From contig NC_088206.1 in assembly GCF_037126465.1 (NCBI RefSeq), positions 33,107,573 through 33,171,572 of the forward strand: DNA of 64,000 nucleotides, read 5' to 3'. Below the pieces are notes generated by a model. The model saw nothing but the letters and a program-made list of their open reading frames with translations. It was not told the origin of the DNA and ran no database searches. The position numbers and the translations under genes are program-made. Below, piece after piece: positions 11,053 to 21,650 of this stretch; the first letter of the stretch is position 1; each line of letters starts with the position of its first letter. This DNA comes from Ornithodoros turicata (Eukaryota; Arthropoda; Arachnida; Ixodida; Argasidae).

Positions 11053-12959
11053 ACACACACTGTACTGTAACCGGTTACTTATTTGCCTAAACTATATTTT
11101 ATGTACATCTGTGTAGACGATACAGATACACTGCGCCAGTTTGCAAGGGGAGTATGGCACAAGCTTGGGAAAAACAAGAGCATGGTCATCCCAGCCTGTT
11201 CAGTGAAGAGGGTCTGGCAAGCCTTCCCCACAGAAACTGCCACAGGCTTCAAGTACCCAAGATTCTAACTGGAGGTACCTCTTCGCACAGCTCGTCTATC
11301 GCATTTAAAATAATTCAGCATCTGTATTTAGGATGATTTATAGCTCTCAGGATGATGCATGGTTCATGAGTTCAATATGTTGTGTTCAAACACAACACTA
11401 GTTTTTTTTTAATGAGTCTTGCGGAACGATATATGAGCACTCCTTTCGTGACATTGTGTACCGTTGCTACAGTGAACAATTTCTTGAGCAAGACTGATGA
11501 ACAAACGAAAAACAGAGTCTGTCTTCCAAATATGTATGTTCCTTGTAACTTCCATATTTGTTAAGTGACCCATGTTGATGTCCCCCCTCATGTAATGCCT
11601 GCAAGGGCCGTTGAGGGATATTCATAAATAAATAAATATCAAAACCGGAAAAAGATGTAACATCCATTGTAACACCTATCCTGTATTTGTGTGAATGATA
11701 CATAAACATTCTCAGAAGATATGTAGTCACACTTTGCCTCATTGTGCCTAAAGCCTAATTCCACCTCCTACATCATCTCCACATCTTCAATCTCCAAAGC
11801 AGTACAAGGCTAAAGTAATCAGCTACTACATAAAAAAAAGGAGGAGGAAGATAAAAGCTGGCACATCTAAAATTCGAAGAAACCCTGGTGCTTTCACGGG
11901 GCTACTCACGGCTCAGTCCTGGATCAGATACCGATGGAAAACAGCTTTTCTGAGCCTCAGTAATAGATTCCCTTGATTGCACTGACTGTGAGGCACAACT
12001 CATTGGCCTGGTGGCAAGTGGGCTTGCGTCTGTAGTGCGGTTTGGAATAAAGGGAGCAAGGAACATCTCTCTACGGTCTTAAGAAGGATATCAACATTAC
12101 CTGTCAAGGCACAGCATATCATATGGCTTTCAGTAAGTACAACACTCCTCATAGCAGTTACCATTCGTGTTGGGAAAGCAAAGTTAGCTCAGGCAGTGCA
12201 TCCAGACTGTGAGTCAGCTTCATAGAGAGCACTTGGTGAGAGGGACAGCAACAGTGTCCAGTGAAGACTCTGCAGGAATTTTGCGCAGGTTTGGGGGTCA
12301 CACCTTTTAATAGTTTTGATGGAAAGCAGGGTGTGTGAAACACTGACCTCTGGTGGATGAATTCTTGTTATTTATAACCAGGTACCCCTGTTCAAGTAAT
12401 CTATAAAAGCCTTAGCTCTCTTGCAGGAAATTGCTAATGAATCTGAGTGTCTTTTGTGGAAACAGGTTGTAACTGTCTTGCTATCCACACTTCTTAGTTG
12501 CCCTAGCAAAAGCAAATATGTAATGCTGTACACCATATCTAATGCTAGCACACTAATTGCTTCGAGTGTTCTCAGGCTTCTGAAATGGAGCTGCCTCGTG
12601 CATACGCTGTGCCATGTCGGCAAGAACATAAATCAGATTGCCCTTATTTCTTAAATTGGCCCTTCAGTGCTTCATGTGACTGCAAGAATGCTATCCCCTA
12701 AACAGTAGGCAATAAGAATGATTTCTGCAATGTATTGAGCTTTGTAAAACAACAACTTTGTTTGAGAATATATTCCAAAAGTCGGGTGACGACCTCATAA
12801 TCTAACGTCCTTTACTGCAAACATCGCTCAACACAACCATTAAAAACAGAGCGTAAACGTTTTGCCGCCTATCCCATCAGTACAACAGAGGCCACGGCCA
12901 TAGGGAGCCACGGTTTGTATTACAGGCTGAAGCATCACGCCTGATAAAGCAGGACTCTA
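11053..12959. repeat. Left foldback arm, inner part
   Basis: Pairs in inverted orientation with the right arm from about 16424 down to about 13760. It contains no intact gene. Open frames such as 12372-12654 are open on both strands and not recognisable. It lacks the two right-arm insertions and so supplies their empty sites: near 12130 for the Harbinger-type MITE, and near 11710 for the hairpin insertion. Confidence 0.7.
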
Positions 12960-13240
12960 AGAACTTTCTAGGGCCCCATCGCTAGTCATTGTGCAAAGGT
13001 TACTGCACCATTAAAATTAAAGATATGTCCCTTAGGCCAGCAATGGTAGACTAATTCGGTCCTGGTTAGTTAAGCTAAGCATTAGTAGCCCTGGCAACGT
13101 CCCTTATGTGCTCTTTTAGTCTTGTCCCACGTCTTTTGTCTATCTCGCCAATGTAGGTTGCATCACATTCTATGCACTCAACTTTATATTCACAGTCAAA
13201 ATGCCTGATGGGCACAGTGCCCTCCAAATGGCGTATGAAA
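12960..13240 (-). pseudogene. Penelope-like GIY-YIG fragment, left arm
   Basis: Minus-strand counterpart of the right-arm copy. It includes a linker resembling IPFIQRVSYAIWRALCPSGI just before the GIY-YIG region, then the CDATYIG region with stops. The IPxxxGxSxxxxRxLxxxGI linker between reverse transcriptase and GIY-YIG endonuclease is typical of Penelope-like elements. It reads away from the palindrome centre, head-to-head with 13470-13890. No reverse transcriptase core is seen. Confidence 0.5.
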
Positions 13241-13260
13241 CACGTTGGATGAAAGGAATG

Positions 13261-13469
13261 CGCACCACCGATTTGACTCCTTTCATTTTGTTTCTGATTG
13301 TTCTCTGGTGTAGCGATGATGCCACCCGGATAGGCGACGAAACGCTCACTCTCTTTGTTCTCAATTGTTGTGTTAAAGGGACTCTGACCAGAAACTGTGG
13401 GAGCTCTTTCGTACTTGCAGTCGGTAAAGCGTCCAACAAGGACCCTCCATGCGAAAATTCATGCAGTGC
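13261..13469. other. Central spacer of the foldback
   Basis: The unpaired centre between the two arms. It contains TTAAAGGGACTCTGACCAGA at about 13373, identical to the outer terminal repeat of the foldback. An extra copy of the same terminus, or a small related MITE, therefore lies at the turning point. Confidence 0.55.
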
Positions 13470-13890
13470 AGTGTGCATTCCTTTCATCCAAGGTGTTTCA
13501 TACCCCATTTGAAGGGAACTGTGCCCATCAGGCATTAAGACTGTGCATATAAATTTAAGTGCACAGACTGTGATGCAACCTACATTGGCAAGACAGACAA
13601 AAGACGTGGGACAAGACTAAAAGAGCACACAGGGGACGTTGCCAATGCTTCTAATGCTACTGAAACCAGGGCCAAATTAGTCTACCATTGTTGGCCTAAT
13701 GAACATGTATTTAATTTTGATGGTGCGGTAACCTTTGCACATGACTAGCGATGTGGCCTTAGAAAGTGCTTACAGTGCTGGTTTATCAGACGTGATGCAT
13801 CAGCCTGTAATACAAACAGTGGCCCTCTATCGGATGTGTATGACGCCCTCTTAGATAAGTAGGCTGATGTGCTCGTCTTTGGCCCTTGTT
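13470..13890 (+). pseudogene. Penelope-like GIY-YIG endonuclease fragment, right arm
   Basis: Plus-strand reading gives IPFIQGVSYP near 13475-13508, then from about 13542 KFKCTDCDATYIGKTDKR, RLKEHTGDV, a YHCWPNEHVFNFD block and a stop at 13746-13748. A following ESWFIR-like segment (CWFIRRDASACNTN, near 13782-13825) is in a broken continuation. The Cys pair before YIG, the RLKEH helix, the HCW..NH block and the W.IR tail are the standard order of the Penelope-like element C-terminus. This is 5'-truncated, with no RT motifs. It was probably present before the arms diverged, since the left arm has the mirror copy. Confidence 0.65.
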
Positions 13891-14662
13891 GTACTGATGA
13901 TGACACCCGGATAGGCGGCAAAACGTTTACGCTCCGTTTTTAGTTGTTATGTTAAGCGGTGTTTGCAGTAAAGGATGCTACATTATAAGGTCGTCACCCG
14001 GCATTTGGAATATATTTTCAAATAAAGTTGTTGTTTTACAAAGCTCATTACATTGTAGAAATCATTCTTGTTGCCTATAGGGATACCATTAGGGGATACC
14101 ATTCTTGCAGTCACGTGGAGCACTGAAGGGCCAATTTCAAAAGTAAAGGCAATCTGATTTATGTTCTTGCCAACATGGCACAGCGTACGCACAAGGTAGC
14201 TCCATTTCAGGAGCCTAGAACACTCAAAGCAACTGGTGTGCTAGCATTAGATATTGTGTGCAGCATTACATATTTGCTTTTGCTAGGGCAACTAAGAAGG
14301 GTGGATAGAAAGACAATTACAACCTGTTTCCACAGAAGACACTCAGATTCATTAGCAATTTCCTGCAAGAGAGCTAAGGCTTTTCCAGATTACTAGAACA
14401 CGGGTACCTGATTGTAGATAACAAGAACTCATACACCAGAGCTCAGTGCTACACACACCCTGCTTTCCATCAAAACTGTTAGAAGGCGTGACCCCCTAAA
14501 CCTGCACAAAATTCCTGATGAGTCTTTACTGGACACTGTTGCTGTCCCTCTCACCATGTGCTCTCTATGAACCTGATTCACAGTTCTGGATGCACTGCCT
14601 GAGCTAACTTCTGCATGCTTTCACAACACGAATGGTAACCGCTATGAGGACTGTTGTACTTA

Positions 14663-15216
14663 AGGCGAGTTCCCACATATAGCGCTTCCCTACATAGTGC
14701 TAGAAAATGTCGCTATATTTTCGTCCTCACATTGCTGTGAAGCAGTATAAAACCACTCTTGTCGAAGTAGAGCCCGGTCAATTTTTGCAGCGCTATCTTG
14801 AGCGTTGAGTCTGCTTTAACCAATCGTGAGCTTCTTTCGGCCGCGACGTCGCGGGGTTTGAGTTGCTTCCGATCACACGAAGCAGCAAGGCGGGAAGGCA
14901 ACGACGACGACGACGACGTGAAAATGACCACGAGTTTCACCTGCCCGTGCATATGGCGACGGATTGCGGTTTGGATACTACAGTTCGGTATAGCGATCAC
15001 AGCATCGATAGTGTCGTCCGCGTCCATGCTACAGATATCCGGCGCGGACACTAAGCAATCTCGATGGTACCAGTGCAACGAGATATCCGGCGACTGCAGC
15101 AGGATACCGCTCTGTGCTCGATAGTATGTGAGAACGGCAACCGGCAAAACAGCGCTGGATTTTGAGGGCTATTTTCTAGCGCTATACAGTCAAGCACTGT
15201 AAGTGGGAACTGGCCT
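14663..15216. mobile_element. Harbinger-type MITE in right arm
   Basis: A 554-bp insertion absent from the left arm, whose empty site reads CTTTCAG-TAA-GTACAAC near 12125-12140. The termini are AGGCGAGTTCCCAC and, inverted, AGGCCAGTTCCCAC (one mismatch). The flanking TTA at 14660-14662 and 15217-15219 matches the 3-bp TWA duplication of PIF/Harbinger elements. The interior is GC-rich, with a (GAC)n run near 14900-14918 and no transposase. The boundaries follow from comparison with the other arm; the superfamily is inferred from target length and termini. Confidence 0.75.
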
Positions 15217-15616
15217 TTAGTGAAAGCGACATGAAATGCTGTACCTTGACAGGTAATGTTCCCTTTATTCCAAATTGTACTATCAGACGCAAGCCCACTT
15301 GCCACCAAGCCAATGAGTTGTGCCTCACAGTCAGTGCAATCAAGGGAATCTATCACTGAGGCTCAGAAAAGCTGTTTTCCATCGGGATCTGATCCAGGAC
15401 TGAGCCGTGAGTAGCCCCGTGAAAGCACCAGGGTTTCTTCGAATTTTAGATGTGCCAGCCTTTGTTTTCCTCCCCCTCCTCATTTTAATGTAGTAGCTGA
15501 TTACTTTAGCCTTGTACTGCTTTAGGGATTGAAGATGTGGAGATGATGTAAGAGGAGGAACTAGGCTTTAGGCAAAATGAGGCAAAGTGTGACTATGTAC
15601 AAATCTTCTGAGAATG

Positions 15617-15780
15617 ATAACGAAAGGAAAGTTAGGCAGCAAGTGAGCTGGTGGTGACGATCCATGACTTGAAAACCCGAGACGAGGTAGGGACGATAAC
15701 AGACAAACACCGTGTTTGTGTTTGTCTGTTATCGTCCCTACCTCGTCTCGGGTTTTCAAGTCATGGATCTTCTGAGAATG
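15617..15780. mobile_element. Small insertion with perfect 52-bp hairpin
   Basis: Flanked by 14-bp direct repeats ATCTTCTGAGAATG (15603-15616 and 15767-15780, the second copy being part of this interval). The left arm has only one copy of that sequence. Inside, 15659-15710 and 15718-15769 are perfectly complementary with a 7-bp loop. The long variable-length target duplication points to LINE-machinery integration with an inverted end (twin priming) of a short transcript. The source family is not recognised. Confidence 0.75.
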
Positions 15781-16424
15781 TTTATGTATCATTCACACAA
15801 AGAGAGGATAAGTGTTACATCTTTTTCCGGTTTTGATATTTATTTATTTATGAATATATCTCAAAGGCCCTCACAGGCATTACATGAGGGGGGACATCAA
15901 CATGGGTCACTTAACAAATACGGAAGTTACAAGGAACATACATATTTGGAAGACAGACTCTGTTTTTCGTTCGTTCATCAGTCTTGCTCAAGAAATTGTT
16001 CACTGTAGCAATGGTACACAATGTCACGAAAGGAGTGCTCATCTATCGTTCCGCAAGGCTCATTAAAAAGGACTAGTGTTGTGTTTCAACACAACATATT
16101 GAACTCATGAACCATGCATCATCCTGAGGGCTATAAATCATCCCAAATACAGATGCTGAATTATTTTAAATGCGACAGACGAGCTGTGCGAAGAGGTACC
16201 TCCAGTTAGGATCTTGGGTACTTGAAGCATGTGGCATTTTCTGTGGGAAAGGCTTGCCAGACCCTCTTCACTGCACAGGTTGGGATGACCATGCTCTTGT
16301 CTTTCCCAAGCTTGTGCCATACTCACCTTGCAAACTGGCGATAAGCAGTGTATCTGCATCGTCTACACAGATGTACATAAAATATAGTTTAGGCAAATAG
16401 GTAACCAGTTACAGTACTGTGTGT

Positions 16425-16432
16425 GTGCAGTG
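16425..16432 (-). other. Empty target site of the hAT element
   Basis: GTGCAGTG, the reverse complement of CACTGCAC, occurs once in otherwise uninterrupted right-arm sequence, exactly opposite the left-arm insertion. This is direct evidence for the boundaries and target duplication of the 2784-11044 element. Confidence 0.9.
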
Positions 16433-16801
16433 TCATTTCTACATGTACCTGAGAGCAACTGCAGTTTACCTGCCCACACCCTGTACATTACTACACATGC
16501 TGTGTTCTTTTAGAAACCAACATTGTTTTACCTTTCACTGAATCGACAATCAAGAACACTCAATATCGCTAAGAACCTACGCTAAAACCTTATGCACAGG
16601 GCAATACATAAAAACGTGACTCAGGACACATCACACTGACAATTACAAACTATTGGTTTTCTCCAGTTCAGAGCTGTGTACTGTACAGTCTTTTTACGTG
16701 CTGCGCCCTGTACTGGAGTTTTTAACGACTTTAATGTAGGACCAAACCAGTTTTGGGCGCCCAAATTTTAACATCGTTCGACAAGGACACATGTGACTTA
16801 C

Positions 16802-16994
16802 TTGTGAATATAGTCGCTCATAGGTTCGCGCTGCCCACGGAGTTCAATATGCGACCTTCAGGACAGTCATATTGAAGCATAGACGTTGGAAATCTTCGTG
16901 GGTTGTAATGCACTCATACTGCAGTCATTCGGCAGTGTTTTCGAGCTCCTGGCAGCACAAGCATTCGATCTCCTTCGGCATTATGATACACCAG
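16802..16994 (-). pseudogene. Exon 2, P2X7-C-like domain, right arm
   Basis: Mirror of 2207-2399. Readable blocks are MPKEIECLCCQELENTAE, then the same in-frame TGA (16925-16927), LQYECITTHEDFQRLCFN and VLKVAY, followed by a further stop or frame change. The donor ACAA|GTAAGT (at 16801) is kept, but the acceptor CAG of the left arm is TGG here, so splicing is lost. This copy is not functional. Confidence 0.5.
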
Positions 16995-17102
16995 CCACAC
17001 CGGCACTATGAACAGCAAGTGCGCATTAAATATCAGAACACGAAATTTCAGAGAACGTTTACGTGTTCGATCACAGTGTGCGTTAAAAAGCTCATCGCTT
17101 AC

Positions 17103-17303
17103 CTGAAGATAGGCGACTCATGCTGTTTGCTCCATCTGTGACCGATGTTCGTAGAGCTCTAACTTTGTCTTGCATTCGCGGCATCGGCGACCTTTCGAAA
17201 GCCTACCGAGCTGTTCAGCACGCAGAATTTTCTTCTCGATCGCAGAAATGTCAGAAAGAAGTTCCGGGCTCGAAGTCTCCGCATTTCTTCCTTCGACGTC
17301 CAT
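17103..17303 (-). pseudogene. Exon 1, P2X7-C-like transposon gene, right arm
   Basis: Starts at the ATG at 17303 (MDVEGRNAETSSPELLSD) and keeps the cysteine pair in frame (GRRCRECKTKLELYEHRSQ), then a TGA at 17118-17120 just before the donor CTTCAG|GTAAGC. The left arm has the sense codon TCA at the equivalent place but a 4-bp frameshift upstream. Each arm therefore preserves a different part of the ancestral reading frame. Confidence 0.5.
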
Positions 17304-17628
17304 ATTGAAGATCGCTTTCCGGACGGATGCCGGCGCTCTCACAAACTCACTAACAACAGAACTTCCGGTCCGGGCGCCCAATGAAACGTGGACCTCGTGC
17401 TTTCGTCACGCACACGGAAATTGGAGGATGACCACTACAAAGAGGCTAGATTTCGGCCGCGATTGCGCGAGTTGAGGAGGAAAAGCGAAGCCGGTTTTCA
17501 GCTCGCCGTTTGGCAAACTTTGCCGCCGCGCACAGCCAAAATATTTCGCGTGTGGCTTGGAGGCATATTATACCTTCGTAATAGATGCAAACGAAAGATT
17601 AGTCGAACTTCTGGTCAGAGTCCCTTTA

Positions 17629-18189
17629 ACAACGCCATCTGGATGGTGAGGGCCACGCCAGGAAGACGCAGAATAGCAGAACCAGCAGAAGCAGAAGTGC
17701 TTGCTGGCTGAACTGATTGGCCGGCAGAACCGCTAGTTGGGACAGACTGCCTGTATTATAAGTATTTTAACTATGAAACATGAGATTGAACCAAGAACGG
17801 GCAAAGGTGTGTATATGAATAAAAGTATGTCATAAAATGAAAATATTCGGCCATCCGTAGCGTTTTTCTTGCTATTTGCCTGTGATCGCTGTCGTTACTA
17901 GGCCTAACAAGGACGACGAAACATATTATTTTCAGGTAAACATCGACACTGGAGCGTAATTTAAAGGTGATTTGCAAGATAATTGCAACTGAATGTACAC
18001 TTACGGAATAAAATTGACGTAATTTATGGAAAAAAAATAGTCATGAAATCCTCGCTTCGCCGTTCCAAGCTACGCCGCCATTTTCGGGAAAATTTTGGTG
18101 CCATGGCGGCCCGCATAGAAAACAGCAGCCAATGAAAAACGCTCAATTTGATTGACACGTCGAGCCTTTTTTTTAGGCTCCTCCTAATG
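17629..18189. other. No recognisable gene
   Basis: Flank outside the foldback. It begins with CAACGCCATCTGGATGGTGA and contains short frames only. The stretch 18018-18189 (CCGCCATTTTCGGG...) leads into the 245-bp repeat and may be its unique end. Confidence 0.4.
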
Positions 18190-18483
18190 GCCATACTCCC
18201 TTTGGCATACACGGCACTGCTCGTCAGACTGTCGTCGTTGTCGTCGTTTATGCACTCATCCACGGCGTCCGCATCTCTTGCGAAGATATCCGCTCGATGT
18301 GCACCTGCGAACGTACTCCGTCAAGTAAGAAGAATAGTGAATTCATGATTTTAATGTTCAAATCTTTAACGGTATTTTCTATTGTGACGTCCACGATTTA
18401 TTGAATGCAAATGCGTAACTAACGCTGTTGATATTGTGGCTGTATTGTTGAAATGCGAGCGGCCTCGTAGGCTCTGTATAGGC
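18190..18483 (+). repeat. 245-bp repeat unit, left flank of P-like copy
   Basis: Contains CGTCAGACTGTCGTCGTTGT, TTTATGCACTCATCCACGGC, GAAGATATCCGCTCGATGTG, GTGAATTC and TTTAACGGTATTTTCTATTG, ending in TTGAAATGCGAGCGG. The same unit lies inverted on the other side of the P-like copy (21453-21650) and in tandem at 21651-22285. Confidence 0.85.
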
Positions 18484-21452
18484 CACTGTTCTCGATTGTA
18501 AAAGGCTGGATCGCGGATAGAGAGCGCGAGCGTGACGAAACCGGCCGCCATCTTACGGTGCCCACAACAGCCCCCGCAGCGATCATGGCAACTTCTTGCA
18601 ATTACGGTCGTACCAACCGTACTGGCAAGGTTACAGGGACTAAACTTATACAGGTGAGTCACTCTTCATCAAGGAATAAATAGGCGTCCATTCTGTACAT
18701 TTATTTGACCATTATGAAGTGTTTTTTTGCCCAAAACGAGCACTGGATGCAGGTTGCTTGATCGCTTTTCCGACGTTCAATCGAGCACACTTGCATTTTA
18801 CCCGGCGGCAAATACAGTTTGAGTGCATAATATGCTTGAAAGAACACGTTACACTACACAGGTAGTGTTGTCATCAATATATGTGCGAACACTCGAGCGC
18901 TTTTTTGCATGCATTGCTAGCATGGTACACGGTGTTCTCTGCGGAAGCAAGTGCCACATTCATTTCTTTGAATTACCTTCGCGCACAAGTTCGGTATTAC
19001 GTCATAATAAGACCACGATTGTCACATTTTTTCATGTATTGGTATTGTTTTGTGCCTTGGTTTGATTTGTGACAAAGAATCCTACGTAACGGTGGTGTGG
19101 CGCGACTTGAATAACACCTTTGTGTCTGAGCTGTATCGTCAGCTTGTTACGATAGTAATAATTTGTAGCGTGTCGTGCTATTTGTAGCAGTTTTAAGGCA
19201 AAAGTGGTCTCTCAATACAGGTTTCGGCTGGGTGTACAGGTAAGTATCACGTTCCTCATCCACTGGTTTCTACTTTACAGGAAGGAACAACCTCAGTGCA
19301 CGCACTGTGGTTAGCCTCTCTCAGTTTTGCATATTTTCTTACATGTTCACATCAGAAACACACCTTACACTTTAGGCTCCTTAACCCAGCGATATAATAA
19401 TTAGAGATTATAATTCTTTTTAGAAGAGTTCTCCATATTCTTTTTAGAATAGTTTTTAATCTTTTTAATTATTAGAAGATACAGGGATTGTAAACCATGT
19501 TTTAAACTGCTGTTTTAACATCTGTTCAATGCATTTATTAAATAACATATTCATTTTTAACTGGTTGCACCCAAACCAATGTTCTGATGTATTATTTCCT
19601 TTGTTGTCGATGCACCATAAGAGTTGGAATAATCATCATCAATGCAGGTTACTTCACAGCTGCCTCGACATACTCAAGAAATGGGTGCAGAGCCTGCGTA
19701 ATGCCCGCAAACTTTGACTACCACAGCATCTCCAGAAAGTAAAGGGATATGTGTCACATGGGATTTTTAAAGGCATTCACAGTATATAATACCTTGTATG
19801 AACTGTTGTAGATCTAAGCAGCTTCTACAGTACACTCTCAGAAATTAAAACTTGTCAGGGAACTGTGATAATTGTTTCAGTTAATAGGCATGCACATATA
19901 CGCTATAAGAAGACAATTATTTATTGAGAATGCACTTCTCTGGCTACTCATGTTGTTTACATCTACTGTTGATCACATTCATTTATCACATATTATATTC
20001 TTATATATTATTATTATATTATCACATATTCGATCACATTAAATTTAAAATTTAGCATATATGAGAAAATATCAGTGGGGAAGTTGCTATTCATTGCTCA
20101 TTCGAGCTCAGAGAGCGTAGCTGACCATTGTCATTCCTAAAATATATATTGCCATTGTAGCAAGGTCACAAAACAATAAATGTAGCCTTTTGTGACCTCC
20201 CTGCACGTTCATTGTATCCTGAAACGCATAAGTGCAAGAAATAAATCTTGAACTTGAATAAACTTGATGTTGTATAAACTTGACATAAAATGTTGAATAA
20301 TATAATGAATGATATAAAATATTGAATAAACTTGAACTCGTATATTCTCTTTACTCATCATTAGTGATCTTCATTACAAAAGCATATCGTGTTAGACTTT
20401 TTTGTTTGCGTTTCACAGACTGGGTACACGAGGGCCAAAATGACACAATCACAACTGTTTCAACCTCCAAATAGTCCTGTTGCAATTTGAAGACCATACG
20501 TGGAGCTGCATTGTTTGGAACATGCTCCACATAACAAGCATGACAAAGTCAGCACTGGATAGCAGGACCCCGTCCCCAAGCAGTTTTTCTCACGCTGCAG
20601 TTGTATTCAACAAAAGCATGTGAGTGCTGGAGAAGGACATTCAGTTTGGCACAACCGCGCCTGCAAATAATCAGAACAAATAAAGGAAGAAGCAAACAAA
20701 CATAGAAGGGCTGTACTTCAAAAAGAGATAAGTCCTGTGTCTCAAGGAGGTGTTACCACTTTCTAAGTAACTTAATTGATTAAGCTTACATCATTACCTG
20801 ATCAACTGTCCTAACGAGCGTGATCTAATTGCGTGAAGTATTTAGGGCTGCTTCGGTGTGTCCATATTTGCGAGGCAAAGCACCGCTGCCGTTTACTAAA
20901 AGACTGTTTCTGCGGCGATGCTTGATACAAATCATACTAAACCCATACACGACTAAGACAACGGCTGTGATTCTACAGTACGATCTCTTTCTGCAATGCG
21001 AGTATACATCATCCCGGACCGTTCTTTAGGGAACAATTTTTGTCCAGAACGCAGCACGGGATATTACATACATGGTTGTTGTTAACCTCACATCGTTTCT
21101 TATTGAAATATTGGCTGGGAAACGTACTGTAGTACAATCCCCAGCGCTGCACTGCCGTGACAGTCTAGTTTCGGAATGCAAAACATAACGTAATTAAGAA
21201 TCGAACGGCAGGACACCTGTGAAACACTGTTAGGATACATCAGTATACTGGCACCTTACAAAATTGTGTGATGACAAACAACGATCAACGCCTGCAGCGC
21301 AATAAATACTCACAATCTCCGTTGCCTCCCATTGTTTTCTATGGGCACACACTGCGTTTTAGGGCCTCCCAACATGGCGGCCCGAATGCACGCCTCTCCC
21401 CCGCGAGCCCCTCTCCCATGCGCCATCCAGCCTTTATAGATAGAGATCAGTG
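18484..21452 (+). mobile_element. P-like (THAP) transposon, left copy
   Basis: 2969 bp, with termini CACTGTTCTCGATTGTAAAA and, inverted, CACTGATCTCTATCTATAAA, both followed by GGCTGGAT. The whole length matches the right copy (41104-45851) in inverted orientation. A short exon with a THAP-like N-terminus begins about 100 bp from the left end. P-superfamily membership is inferred from this exon and from the 8-bp duplication of the sister copy. The 8-bp flanks of this copy (GTATAGGC and TACGAGCC) do not match, so it has no clear target duplication. No transposase core is recognisable. The interior is AT-rich around 19970-20340. Confidence 0.7.
18585..18653 (+). pseudogene. THAP-like first exon, left P-like copy
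   Basis: ATG followed by 22 codons, then a consensus donor (ATACAG|GTGAGT). The peptide contains SCNYGRTNRTGK. THAP zinc fingers normally open with M-x-x-x-C-x(2-4)-C and then a small polar turn. Here the first Cys is kept, but the position expected to hold the second Cys (before TN) is Arg. No downstream exon with the C-x2-H half is recognised. The identification rests on this short exon and its place next to the TIR. Confidence 0.4.
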
Positions 21453-21650
21453 TACGAGCCCGCTCGCATTTCAACAATACAGCCACCACATCAACAGCGT
21501 TACTTACGCATTTACATTCAATAAATGAATTGCGAATTGAATGAATTCACTATTCTTCTTACTTGACGGAATACGTTCGCAGGTGCACATCGAGCGGATA
21601 TCTTCGCAAGAGATGCGGACGCCGTGGATGAGTGCATAAACGACGACAAC
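21453..21650 (-). repeat. 245-bp repeat unit, inverted copy
   Basis: Reverse complement of the unit at 18190-18483, directly abutting the right end of the P-like copy. It lacks about 100 bp of the unit (the ATTTTAATGTT...CACGATTT part). It ends at ACGACAAC, where the orientation flips back to forward. Confidence 0.8.

Larger units (their letters stand above)
1561..17628. mobile_element. 16-kb foldback (giant inverted-repeat) element
   Basis: The left end TTAAAGGAACTCTGACCAGA and the reverse complement of the right end (TTAAAGGGACTCTGACCAGA) match. The inverted homology then runs inwards: 1561-2783 pairs with 16425-17628, and 11045-13260 pairs with 13470-16432. The arms differ by point changes and by three large insertions: the hAT element in the left arm, and two insertions in the right arm at 14663-15216 and 15617-15780. 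Both outer ends carry TTAA, so the target duplication could be TA or TTAA. A partial copy of the terminal motif also sits in the central spacer at 13373-13394. The divergence between arms argues against an assembly fold. Whether this moved as one unit or formed by inverted insertion of two copies cannot be decided from the sequence alone. Confidence 0.75.

Noticed and set aside
1561..17628. Inverted assembly artefact
   Set aside because: The arms differ by many substitutions and by separate insertions with proper target duplications, which a fold-over artefact would not show.
18823..19072. 80-codon frame MHNMLERT... conserved in both P-like copies
   Set aside because: Conservation is explained by the two transposon copies being homologous along their whole length. 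Silent and replacement changes are too few to show selection, and no domain is recognisable.
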